NCBI RefSeq assembly: GCF_965219595.1
Contig: NZ_OZ244781.1
Location: 1,488,001 to 1,552,000, forward strand
Direction of reading: 5' to 3'
Length of the DNA stretch: 64,000 nt
Source: Poriferisodalis sp022821985
Lineage (GTDB): Bacteria > Actinomycetota > Acidimicrobiia > Acidimicrobiales > Poriferisodalaceae
The notes below the pieces were generated by a model, which was not told the origin of the DNA, did no database searches, and worked only from the letters and a program-made list of their open reading frames with translations. Position numbers and translations under genes: made by a program. Below are positions 45,499-53,605 of this stretch, one piece after another (the first letter of the stretch is position 1; each line of letters starts with the position of its first letter).

Positions 45499-46508
45499 AG
45501 CGCCGCTACGGCATCTCGATGGGCGTCAGCCCCCGCGAGCCGCTGGAACGCACGGCCGAACTGGCGCGGGCCATCGACGAGCGAGGCTTCGAGGCGCTGT
45601 GGTTCATCGACTTCCAGCTCGGGATGAAGGACGTGTACGCCGCCATGAACTTGGCTGCGATCTCCACCGACAAGGTGCTCATCGGTGCGGGCGTCACCAA
45701 TCTGGTCACCCGTCACCCCACTGTCACCGCCAACGCCACCGCCGCTGTGGACGAGCTGTCCGGCGGCCGTGCCGTGCTGGGTCTCGGCGCGGGCTGGTCA
45801 GCGGTGCTTGGCGCTGGGGGTGCGCCGTCGAAGGTGGCCGAACTGCGCTCGGGGATCGACGAGTTCCGGCAGCTCTTCAGCGGCGAGCCATGCGATCTCT
45901 ACGGCAGCCAGGTTCGCCTGGCCACTGCAACGCGCCAGATCCCCATCTACCTGGCCGTGTCGCAGCCCGCCATGCTGCAGCTCGCCGCACAGACGTGCGA
46001 CGGCATCGTGCTCATGGGCGCCGCCGACCCCGAGTTCTGCGCGTGGCAGCTCGAGTTCATCCACCAGGGGCTGGCCGCAGCCGGTCGTGATCGATCAGAG
46101 CTCACCGTCGACCTGTTCGTCACCATGTCGATGGATGAGGACCGCCAAGCCGCTCTCGACGACGTGCGGGCCTGGGCCGTCAGCCAGGCAGCCACCTTCC
46201 ACCCGTGGAAGCGCATGCCGCCTGCGTGGGAGCGGTTCCGCCCCGAGTTCGAGCGCGCTGCAGACGCGTACGGCCTGGTCGACCACCTGTCGCTCCAGGC
46301 GGAGCACAAGCACATCGTGTCTGACGAGTTCGTCACGTCGGTGGCGCTCGCGGGCAGCCGCGACACCTGCGTCGAACGGATCCGTGAGCTCTGGCAGCTC
46401 GACATCGACCGGATCACGTTCGCGCTGCTGTCGGGCGGCCGCGAGCAACGCCTCGCGCAACTGGCCGACGATCTCATCGCCAACGTCGAAGCAGGGGGAG
46501 AAGGCTGA
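45495..46508 (+). CDS. LLM-class flavin- or F420-dependent oxidoreductase
   Basis: The 337-residue protein has the luciferase-like TIM-barrel fold: MKRRYGISMGVSP, ARAIDERGFEALWFIDFQ, GAGVTNLVTRHPTVTANATAAVDELSGGRAVLGLGAGWS. These enzymes use F420 or FMN; the early GLGAGWS favours the F420 subgroup in actinobacteria. It overlaps the hydrolase by ATGA and ends 1 nt inside the SDR gene. Likely substrate is an intermediate of the operon. Confidence 0.9.
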   Translation: MKRRYGISMGVSPREPLERTAELARAIDERGFEALWFIDFQLGMKDVYAAMNLAAISTDKVLIGAGVTNLVTRHPTVTANATAAVDELSGGRAVLGLGAGWSAVLGAGGAPSKVAELRSGIDEFRQLFSGEPCDLYGSQVRLATATRQIPIYLAVSQPAMLQLAAQTCDGIVLMGAADPEFCAWQLEFIHQGLAAAGRDRSELTVDLFVTMSMDEDRQAALDDVRAWAVSQAATFHPWKRMPPAWERFRPEFERAADAYGLVDHLSLQAEHKHIVSDEFVTSVALAGSRDTCVERIRELWQLDIDRITFALLSGGREQRLAQLADDLIANVEAGGEG

Positions 46509-47269
46509 TGACAACGGAGACGCAAGTGGCGCTGGTGACCGCAGCTGCCGGCGCCGGCATCGGGGCTGCAGCTGCGAGGCGGCTCGCCCATGACGGCTTC
46601 GACGTGGTGGTCACCGACGCTCACGAGCGCCGCTGCCACGAGTTCGCCGAGACGCTCGCCGGCGAAGTCGGGCGGCCGGTGAGCGCGTACCACCTCGATG
46701 TCACCGACCACGCCCAGGTGCAGCGCGTCATCGCGGAGACAGCGGCGGCCAAGGGCAGGCTCGATGTGCTGGTCAACAACGCAGGCTGGTCGAAGATCGA
46801 GCCGGTGGCCGAGATGTCGGTGGAGACGTGGCAGCGCTGCCTCGACGTCGACCTGACCGGCACGTTCGTGTGCATGCGCGCTGCGCTGCCGCAGATGATC
46901 GCCGCAGGCAGCGGCTCGATCATCAACATCTCGTCGATCGCGGCCTGGGAGATGTCGGCCGAGCACGGCGCGGCCTATTCCGCAGCCAAGGCCGGCGTGC
47001 TCGCGCTCACCCGTGTGGCCGCCGCCGAGAACGGCACCCACGGAGTGCGGGTCAATGCGATCGCTCCGGGCCTGATCTACAACGACTTCCTGCGCAGGAT
47101 CTACCCAGAGGAGTTCTTCACGAGCTACCTCGCCGAGAAGGCATTCCTGGGTCGCATCGGCCAGCCCGACGATGTCGCGGCCATGGTGTCGCTGCTGGCG
47201 TCGGACGAGTCGAGCTACGTCACCGGCGAAGTGTTCACGGTTTCGGGCGGCGTGTCGGCTCGTGGATGA
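46508..47269 (+). CDS. Short-chain dehydrogenase/reductase
   Basis: The 253-residue SDR has the cofactor motif VTAAAGAGIGAAAARRLA (first Gly replaced by Ala), LVNNAGWSKIEPV, and the catalytic Ser...Tyr-x3-Lys in ISSIAAWEMSAEHGAAYSAAKAG. Its length is normal. ATG overlaps the LLM stop by 1 nt and its own stop overlaps the amidase start. It probably oxidises an alcohol of the same pathway. Confidence 0.93.
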   Translation: MTTETQVALVTAAAGAGIGAAAARRLAHDGFDVVVTDAHERRCHEFAETLAGEVGRPVSAYHLDVTDHAQVQRVIAETAAAKGRLDVLVNNAGWSKIEPVAEMSVETWQRCLDVDLTGTFVCMRAALPQMIAAGSGSIINISSIAAWEMSAEHGAAYSAAKAGVLALTRVAAAENGTHGVRVNAIAPGLIYNDFLRRIYPEEFFTSYLAEKAFLGRIGQPDDVAAMVSLLASDESSYVTGEVFTVSGGVSARG

Positions 47270-48638
47270 GGGACCCCTGTGGTGGCCGGTGCGCCAGCTC
47301 ATCGACGCGTACGGCAGCGGCTTGCTGTCGCCGGTCGAGGTGTGTGAACAGGCGCAGGAGCGCATCGCCCGCCTCAACCCGTTGCTGAATGCGGTCGTCC
47401 TCTCCACCTGGGAGCTGGCCCGTGGGCAGGCCGTCGCCGCCGAGGAGGCGTATCGCGGCGGCACTGCCGGTCCGCTGGCTGGGGTGCCGGTGTCGATCAA
47501 GGACGCCTTCCATCTCGAAGGGCACGTCACCACGCTCGGTTCGCTGGCGCATGCCGACGACGTGAGGCCGCACGACTCGGGTGCCGTTCGTCGCCTGCGC
47601 CAGGCTGGGGCGGTCTTTGTCGGCAAGACCAACGTGCCGGAGTTCTGCCAATCGGCCACCACTGACAACTTGCTGGGTCCTGACACGGCAAATCCGTTCG
47701 ACCCTCGTCGCACTGCCGGTGGTTCCAGCGGTGGTGCCTCATCCTCGGTTGCGTCGGGCATGTGCACCCTCGGCCTCGGCTCGGACGGGGGCGGATCGAT
47801 CCGCATTCCTGCGTCGTTCTGCGGCCTCGTGGGATTCAAGCCCACCTACGGCACTGTCCCCGACGAGGGAGGGTTCCGTGCCTTCAGCCCGTTCATCTCG
47901 GTCGGCCCGCTGGCGCGCTGCGTCGCCGATGCCCGCCGCATGCACGAGGTGCTTTCCGACGGTGGCAGCAGTGCCTCCGACGCCCTCGGCGACGCGGCAC
48001 CCCGCCGGGTCGCTTGGTGTGCCAAGCCCGAGGGTCGGCCGATCGATACCGGCGTCGCCGACGTGGCCACGGCCGCGGTGAACGCGCTTGCGTCGTGCGG
48101 GCACGACGTGCACCCGGTGGACCTCGATCTCGGCGGCTGGGAGGAGATTTTCGGCCCGCTGGTGCTGGCCGACGAGGGCGAGCGCCGCGGGCATGTGCTG
48201 GGCGGCCCCCACGAGCTGACCTGGTATTGCCGCCGGTCGCTCGCGGCAGCGGCGCGGCTCGATCCCGCTGTTGTCGCGGCGGCCCGTTCAGCCCTGGCGA
48301 TGTACCGCGAACGTGTCGACCGCTGGTTCGGTGACTACGACGTGATTGCGACCCCCGCCACTGCCACCACCGCGTTCGAGCTCGGATGCCGGCCGTCGGC
48401 CATCGCCGGCGAATCCGTGTCGAAACTGTGGGGAGCCTTCCCGTTCGCCGTGCCGTTCAACGTCTCCGGGCATCCTGCGGTGGTGCTGCCCGCCGGGTTC
48501 GTCGAGGGCTTGCCGGCAGCGATCCAGCTTGTCGGGCGCCACGGAAGCGACCACGAGCTGCTGGCCGTCGCCGAACAGCTCGAAACGGCGCTCAACGTGC
48601 GCCCCTTCACTCGCCTGCCAGCTGGCGTCAGCGCCTAG
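47262..48638 (+). CDS. Amidase signature family hydrolase
   Basis: The 458-residue amidase has the Lys-Ser-Ser triad: K80 in VSIKD, Ser155/156 in GGSSGGASSS, and S179 in GSDGGGSIR. Members hydrolyse amides, including aryl and fatty-acid amides. GTG at 47262 overlaps the SDR. It ends 3 nt inside the convergent flavoprotein pseudogene. With the ligase and LLM protein it suggests an amide- or acyl-conjugate-degrading pathway. Confidence 0.93.
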   Translation: MDEGPLWWPVRQLIDAYGSGLLSPVEVCEQAQERIARLNPLLNAVVLSTWELARGQAVAAEEAYRGGTAGPLAGVPVSIKDAFHLEGHVTTLGSLAHADDVRPHDSGAVRRLRQAGAVFVGKTNVPEFCQSATTDNLLGPDTANPFDPRRTAGGSSGGASSSVASGMCTLGLGSDGGGSIRIPASFCGLVGFKPTYGTVPDEGGFRAFSPFISVGPLARCVADARRMHEVLSDGGSSASDALGDAAPRRVAWCAKPEGRPIDTGVADVATAAVNALASCGHDVHPVDLDLGGWEEIFGPLVLADEGERRGHVLGGPHELTWYCRRSLAAAARLDPAVVAAARSALAMYRERVDRWFGDYDVIATPATATTAFELGCRPSAIAGESVSKLWGAFPFAVPFNVSGHPAVVLPAGFVEGLPAAIQLVGRHGSDHELLAVAEQLETALNVRPFTRLPAGVSA

Positions 48639-50006
48639 CGGGCGGTGGACGTCAACAGGTCGGCGACCTGGTTGGCGGTGCTCTCGCCGGTGGAGAGGGC
48701 GCCGTTGACCGACGGGATGCCCATGTAGTCGCCTGCCAGGAACAGGTTGTCGATGTTGCCCGCAAGCTGTCCGGGCACATCGGCCAGGGCGGCGAGCATG
48801 CCGGGCAGCCCCATGCACAGCGCCTCTTCCCAGCGGTACACACGGAAGAACACGCCCTCGTCGTCGCCCGGAAGGGCGGAGCCCGGCGGCGCATTGCGAC
48901 GAGCGGCGGCGAGCAGCTCGCGCTTGATCGTCTCGTCGTCGAGCGGGATCAGCTCCTTGGCGCGGTCGCGGCCGATGAGCAGGTCGAGAATGCTCTTGCC
49001 CGGCGGCGCGCAGGCAGGGAGGAACTTGGACCGGTCCATCAGCAGCGGGGCGTCGTCGTCTTCGGGGTAGAGCGCGCCATGCCAGCCCTCAGGCAGCGGC
49101 GAGCCCTCGACACCGATCACCACCCGGCAACCGGTGGAGTAGTTGATGGTGCCGAGCGCTCGTTGCACCGGCGCTGGCAGTTCCGGCACCAGATCGGCAA
49201 CCTTCGTGCCGGGCACGGCGCAGATGACCGCGTCGGCATCGATCGTCTCGCCGTCGGCGATCACGCCGGTCGCCTTCCCGTCGGCGACCACGATCCTGCT
49301 GACGGGCGTGTCGACCCGGATGGCCTCGGCACACTTCGCGGCCAGCGCTGCGCTGAGCGAGCCGATGCCCCGCTCGGGCATCGACACCGCACCCCCGCTC
49401 AGCATCGTCTCGCCGATGTAGGCCCGCATCAGCGCCTGGCCGGCCGGCCTCGGGTTGCCCAGCACCATCTTGAGCGGACCGGTGAGCGTCACCTGCAGCT
49501 TGTGGGGCACACCGAGCCGCTGCAGGTAGTCGCCGAACGATTCGTCGTCGTCGATCTCGGCGAGCGGGCTGTCGCCGGCGAAGCTCATGTAGTCCGCTTG
49601 GCGGTGGATCTGGCGCATCACCTTGGTGCCCGACCGGAACCCGGCGGGCGACATGAAGCCCAGGGCAATGGCCGCAGGCAGCTGCCGCACGAAGCTCCCC
49701 AGCGACCCCTCGGGTGAAGTGGTCACCCACCGCCCACCGCGGAGGTGACCGAACTTCATCTGCGAACGCACCAGCGGCAGGCCCAGTTCCTCGCAGATGC
49801 GGAAGGCGGTGTCGTAGGTGGCGGTGAAGACGAAGGCGCCCATGTCCACCGAGAAGCCGTCGATCTGCTCGCCCTTGCCGCGCCCGCCCGCCCGCCCGCT
49901 CGGAACCCTCGAGCAGCAGGGGAGTGATGCCCCGCTTCATCAGCGTGTAGGCAGCGCTGAGCCCAGCGAAACCCCCGCCGACGATGACAACCCGCTCGGT
50001 GCTCAT
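48635..50006 (-). pseudogene. FAD-dependent amine oxidase/desaturase-like flavoprotein, frameshifted
   Basis: Two minus-strand frames join to one family protein of about 455 residues. The first (from ATG at 50006) has MSTERVVIVGGGFAGLSAAYTLMKRGITPLLLEGSERAGGRAR; the second resumes with GKGEQIDGFSVDMGAFVFTATYDTAF and continues to residues ending NLFLAGDYMGIPSVNGALSTGESTANQVADLL, the C-terminal FAD motif. The break falls at a run of four GCCC units (49882-49897); three units would restore one frame. It is either a real frameshift, slippage in a repeat, or an assembly error. Substrate unknown. Confidence 0.85.
49882..49897. repeat. (GCCC)4 tetranucleotide tract at the frameshift
   Basis: Four perfect copies of GCCC. 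Removing one unit puts the two halves of the flavoprotein gene into one frame with the family sequence AGGRGKGE at the join. Confidence 0.85.
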
Positions 50007-50054
50007 GCGAAGGGCTCCCCTCTCGCGGCTGCAGGCGCTCGCAGCAATTGAACG

Positions 50055-51602
50055 TTATGGCTGTGGCGGCCTGCAGGGCAGGCGGATGGTGACGGTGACG
50101 CCGCGCTCGAGGCCCTCGCTTGCCACGTCGATGGTGCCGCCGTGCGCCTCGATGATGGCGCGCGAGATCGCCAGGCCCAGGCCGGTGCCGGCGGTTCCCG
50201 CCTCTCGCGAGCTGTCGGCTCGGTAGAAGCGCTCGAATACTTGCGGCAGGTCGTCGGCACCGATGCCGATGCCGTCGTCGATGACCGAGATGGCCAGCAT
50301 GTCGCTGGCTGCGCCGGCGTCCGCGCCCCGCTGCGAGTCCCGGTCCGCGCTGCCGGTCTCACACGCTGCGGCGATCACGATGCTCCCGCCGGCGGGGGTG
50401 CTGTTCATGGCGTTGCGCAGCACGTTTCCCAAGGTTTGGCTCATCCGCATGCGGTCGACCTGCACTTCGGGCAGGTCGTCGGCCAGGTCCAGCGACAGCG
50501 AGACCTCTTCGGCCTCGGCCTGGGGCAGCCAGCGGCCGAGTTCTGCTTCCAGCAGTTCGCTGGCGTCGGTCGCCTCCAGCGTGAGGCTCAGCTCGCCGAG
50601 TTCGGTCTCGGCGAGCGAGTTGAGGTCGGTGACCAGCCCCCGCAGCCGGGTCACCTCCTCGATGATGTGCCCGCTCACCCGCTCGGGCGTCTGCAGCCCG
50701 TCGCGCAGCCCCGCGGCTTCGAGCTGGATCACGCTGAGCGGCGTGTTCAGCTCATGGGAGACGTCGTCGATCAGGCGCCGCCGCAGCTCGCGCTGCGCAT
50801 CCAGGTCCGACGACATCTGGTTGAACGCCGAGGTCATCTGGCCCAGCTCGTCCGACGAGGTCACCGGGAGCTGCGACGTGCTGCCCCGCGCGATGCCTTC
50901 GGCGGCCCGGGTGAGCGCCGTGACCGGTGCGGTGATCCGCTTGGTCAACCAGGCGGCGATCAGCATGGCGACCGCCGCGGTCACCAGCGCGCCGACCAGC
51001 GTGATGTACAGCAGCGCACTGAGGAATCCGTGCGACTCGCTCGAGAGCAGTTCGTGGTTGGTGTCGACGCGCACGTGGCCGACGGTCTCGCCGGTGGCCA
51101 GATCGATGACCGTGCCGGGATGGCCGCCCAAGCCGTCGCCGGTGCTTCCGGGCGACAGCTCGGCGGCGTTGTCAAGGATGACGCGGCCGTCGACGTCGGT
51201 GATGACCACCCGCACGAACTCGACGTGGGCGCCTTCGGTGCCGCCGCCCTCATGGCTGCCCTCTCCGCCGGCGCCCCCATGACCGGCTTCCGCACCGCTG
51301 CCTTCGCCTCCCTCGGCGTGGCCGCCGGCGCCTTCGCCCCCCGCGTCGTGCGACTCCCCGGGCGAGCGGTCGAGGCCGAAGCCGGCGTCGCCCAGCTCGT
51401 CCTCCGCAGTGGCCCACCCGCCTGCGTCGGTGTAGGCACGCGACAGGCCCTGTGCCAGCCGGTGCGCCTCGCGCTCGCCGATCTGGCCGACGAACAGGTC
51501 CAGGCGAGACTGGGTGGCGTAGTAGGCCACGCCCACGCTGGTCAGCACCGCCAGCACCACCACCGCGGTGGTGGCCGCCAGGATGCGCCAGCGAAGCGAC
51601 AT
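50055..51602 (-). CDS. Sensor histidine kinase with His/Gly/Glu-rich extracellular loop
   Basis: The 515-residue kinase has TM1 (about 8-28), an extracellular domain, TM2 (about 194-216), HAMP, and H283 in the H-box DDVSHELNTPLS, then the ATPase domain (NVLRNAMNS, IDDGIGIGADDLPQVFERFY, TGLGLAISRAIIEAHGG). Between residues 82 and 126 the sensor loop has H85, H95, H108, H117 and H126 in a Gly/Glu/Ala/Ser-rich setting. Its ATG overlaps the response regulator stop by 1 nt. The loop resembles metal- or acid-sensing sequences and matches tracts in the neighbouring lipoprotein. Confidence 0.9.
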   Translation of the reverse strand: MSLRWRILAATTAVVVLAVLTSVGVAYYATQSRLDLFVGQIGEREAHRLAQGLSRAYTDAGGWATAEDELGDAGFGLDRSPGESHDAGGEGAGGHAEGGEGSGAEAGHGGAGGEGSHEGGGTEGAHVEFVRVVITDVDGRVILDNAAELSPGSTGDGLGGHPGTVIDLATGETVGHVRVDTNHELLSSESHGFLSALLYITLVGALVTAAVAMLIAAWLTKRITAPVTALTRAAEGIARGSTSQLPVTSSDELGQMTSAFNQMSSDLDAQRELRRRLIDDVSHELNTPLSVIQLEAAGLRDGLQTPERVSGHIIEEVTRLRGLVTDLNSLAETELGELSLTLEATDASELLEAELGRWLPQAEAEEVSLSLDLADDLPEVQVDRMRMSQTLGNVLRNAMNSTPAGGSIVIAAACETGSADRDSQRGADAGAASDMLAISVIDDGIGIGADDLPQVFERFYRADSSREAGTAGTGLGLAISRAIIEAHGGTIDVASEGLERGVTVTIRLPCRPPQP

Positions 51603-52276
51603 CACTCCTCCACGGCTACGAAGCGGTAACCCGCGCCGTACACGGTCTGGATGGGCTGGGTGCCGTCGCGCTCGATCCGCTTGCGCAGCCGTGCGATCTG
51701 GGTGTCGATGGCCCGGTCGAAGCCGTCGAACTCGTCGAACGACAGCTCGATGAGCTGGTCGCGGCTGAGCACTTGGCCGGCGTGGCGCATGAAGGTCGCG
51801 AGCAGGGCGAACTGGGCTTGCGTGAGCGTGACGGCTTCCCCACCCACGGTGACGGTGCCGGCGGTCTCGTCGAGCGAGATGTTCCCCTGGGTGAATATCT
51901 CCTGCACGGTGCCGTGCACCCGCCGCAGCACCGCTTGTGCCCGGGCCACCACTTCGTCGGGCTCGAACGGCTTGACGATGTAGTCGTCGGCGCCGCTCTC
52001 CAGCCCTCGGATGCGGTCGGCGGGGGCCTCCCGGGCGGTCAGCATGATGATCGGCACGTCCGACTCCCGCCGCAGGGTCTGGCACAGCGTGACGCCGTCG
52101 AGGTAGGGGAGCGTCAGGTCCAAGATGACGAGGTCTGGCTTGGTCTTGCGGGCCGTGTCGAGGCCTGCCCGGCCGTCACGGGCGATCTCGGCGGTGAAGC
52201 CGGCCCGTTCGAGGTAGGTCTGCACCCACTCGGCGATCCGGCGGTCGTCCTCCACGATGAGCACTCGGCCGCTCAT
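51602..52276 (-). CDS. OmpR-family response regulator
   Basis: The 224-residue protein has a receiver domain (D10, D11, phospho-acceptor D53, T80, K102) and a C-terminal winged helix (about 130-220; TLTQAQFALLATFMRHAGQVLSRDQLIEL and RAIDTQIARLRKRIER). The ATG at 52274-52276 is used. It is translationally coupled to the kinase and lies 48 bp after the lipoprotein stop, so the three form one unit. Confidence 0.95.
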   Translation of the reverse strand: MSGRVLIVEDDRRIAEWVQTYLERAGFTAEIARDGRAGLDTARKTKPDLVILDLTLPYLDGVTLCQTLRRESDVPIIMLTAREAPADRIRGLESGADDYIVKPFEPDEVVARAQAVLRRVHGTVQEIFTQGNISLDETAGTVTVGGEAVTLTQAQFALLATFMRHAGQVLSRDQLIELSFDEFDGFDRAIDTQIARLRKRIERDGTQPIQTVYGAGYRFVAVEE

Positions 52277-52323
52277 GACACCATCTTTCTTCACGCAGGG
52301 ATGATGTGGTGCTGCGGAGGCCG

Positions 52324-53442
52324 CTAGCCGCCGCTGCCCTCGCCGCCGCCGGAGCCGTGTTCACCGCCTGATTCGCCGCCCGAACCGTGCCCCTCGCCGC
52401 CCGAGCCATGCTCTTCGTTGCCGATCTCGGCGTGGGTCGTCCAGCTCGTGAACGGGGCGATGGTGGAGGGAAGTCGGATCTGCAGCACCTGGCCCGGTGC
52501 CAGGTCGGTGGGCGTGGTGGGGCCCAGCTCGGTGCCGTTGGAAAGGTGAATCTCCACCCTGGCCCTCGTGAGGACACGGTTGGTGGTGTTCTCGACAGTG
52601 CCCGTGAACGCGTTGGCAGCAGCGTCGTAGCTCATGATCAGCCGAGCGCCGTAGCGGGTCTCGTCGTAGGTGTCCTCCGGCGCCAGCGCCGCTGCCGTGC
52701 TGCCTTCGCGGCCCTCACCGCCGTGCTCGCCGCTGACTTCGCCGCCCGAGCCGTGCTCACCGCTGCCTTCGCTGCCTGAGCCGTGCTCTTCGCCGCCTTC
52801 GCCGTTGTGGGGGGTGGGCCCAGGCCCGCCGCAGTCGAACACTTCGAGGTGTACGACGTACCCGTCGAATGACACGCCGTCCATGGCGGGTTCGCTCGAC
52901 ACCGACAGCACCGACATGGTCTCCTGGCCAGGCTTCAGGTCGCCGAGCCGGTCGGGGCCAAGCTCGCCGACAGTGCGCGTGCCCGACTTGAGGTGCGGTT
53001 CCGACTGCACGAAGCACAGCGTCTGGTCGGTGGTGTTCCGCACCGTGGTGTAGGCGGTCTGGCTGGCCTCTTCGAACCAGGCGTCCACCTCCAGCCCGCC
53101 AAGATTGCCCGTCCACGGCTGGTCGAGCGGGGTGATCGGGCTCGACATGTCCGCCTCGTTGCGCTCGCGGATGCTGTCGCCATGTCCTTGGCCGCCGTGC
53201 TCGCCTTCGCCTTCGCCTTCGCCGGAGCCTTCACCGCCGTGCTCGCCGCTGCCTTCGCGGCCCTCGCCACCGTGTTCGCCGGAGCCTTCGCCGCCGTGCT
53301 CGCCCTGCTCTCGCTCCGCGTGCTGCTCTCCCGATTCCCGATCATCGTCCGAAGCGCAGCCGGCCAGCGCCGCCCCGGCGAGCAACAGCGCCGCTGCCAC
53401 TCCCGCAATCACCTTCTTCATCCGCTGCCGCAGCCACCTCAT
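52324..53442 (-). CDS. His/Gly/Glu-repeat lipoprotein with two beta-sandwich domains
   Basis: The 372-residue lipoprotein has a signal peptide with lipobox ending at C29. Three low-complexity tracts rich in GEHGGEG/GSGEH repeats (about 38-90, 212-249 and 341-372) alternate with two similar beta-sandwich domains (about 112-203 and 262-340) that share AYTTVRNTTDQTL/FTGTVENTTNRVL and DLKPGQ/DLAPGQ. These look like FxLYD-type domains. About 15 His lie in the tracts and would bind metal or proton. The AAAGGAGA site precedes the ATG at 53440-53442. It heads the operon with the regulator and kinase. Confidence 0.8.
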   Translation of the reverse strand: MRWLRQRMKKVIAGVAAALLLAGAALAGCASDDDRESGEQHAEREQGEHGGEGSGEHGGEGREGSGEHGGEGSGEGEGEGEHGGQGHGDSIRERNEADMSSPITPLDQPWTGNLGGLEVDAWFEEASQTAYTTVRNTTDQTLCFVQSEPHLKSGTRTVGELGPDRLGDLKPGQETMSVLSVSSEPAMDGVSFDGYVVHLEVFDCGGPGPTPHNGEGGEEHGSGSEGSGEHGSGGEVSGEHGGEGREGSTAAALAPEDTYDETRYGARLIMSYDAAANAFTGTVENTTNRVLTRARVEIHLSNGTELGPTTPTDLAPGQVLQIRLPSTIAPFTSWTTHAEIGNEEHGSGGEGHGSGGESGGEHGSGGGEGSGG

Positions 53443-53605
53443 CGCTGTCTCCTTTCGTGAGGTGTTGTTGGCTGCGCAACGTAAGAACGAGTTGTGTCAC
53501 AAATGTGTCAGTGCTGCCCCGAATCCGAAGTGTGCGCGCATGCCCGTGCCGTGCCCGTCAGCGGTTCAGGGCTCGGGCCGCAGCCGTCGGAACGGCAGCG
53601 TCGGT

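Noticed and set aside
52324..53442. CRISPR-like or DNA tandem repeat array
   Set aside because: The repeats are coding repeats with variable spacing in one lipoprotein frame; no spacers.
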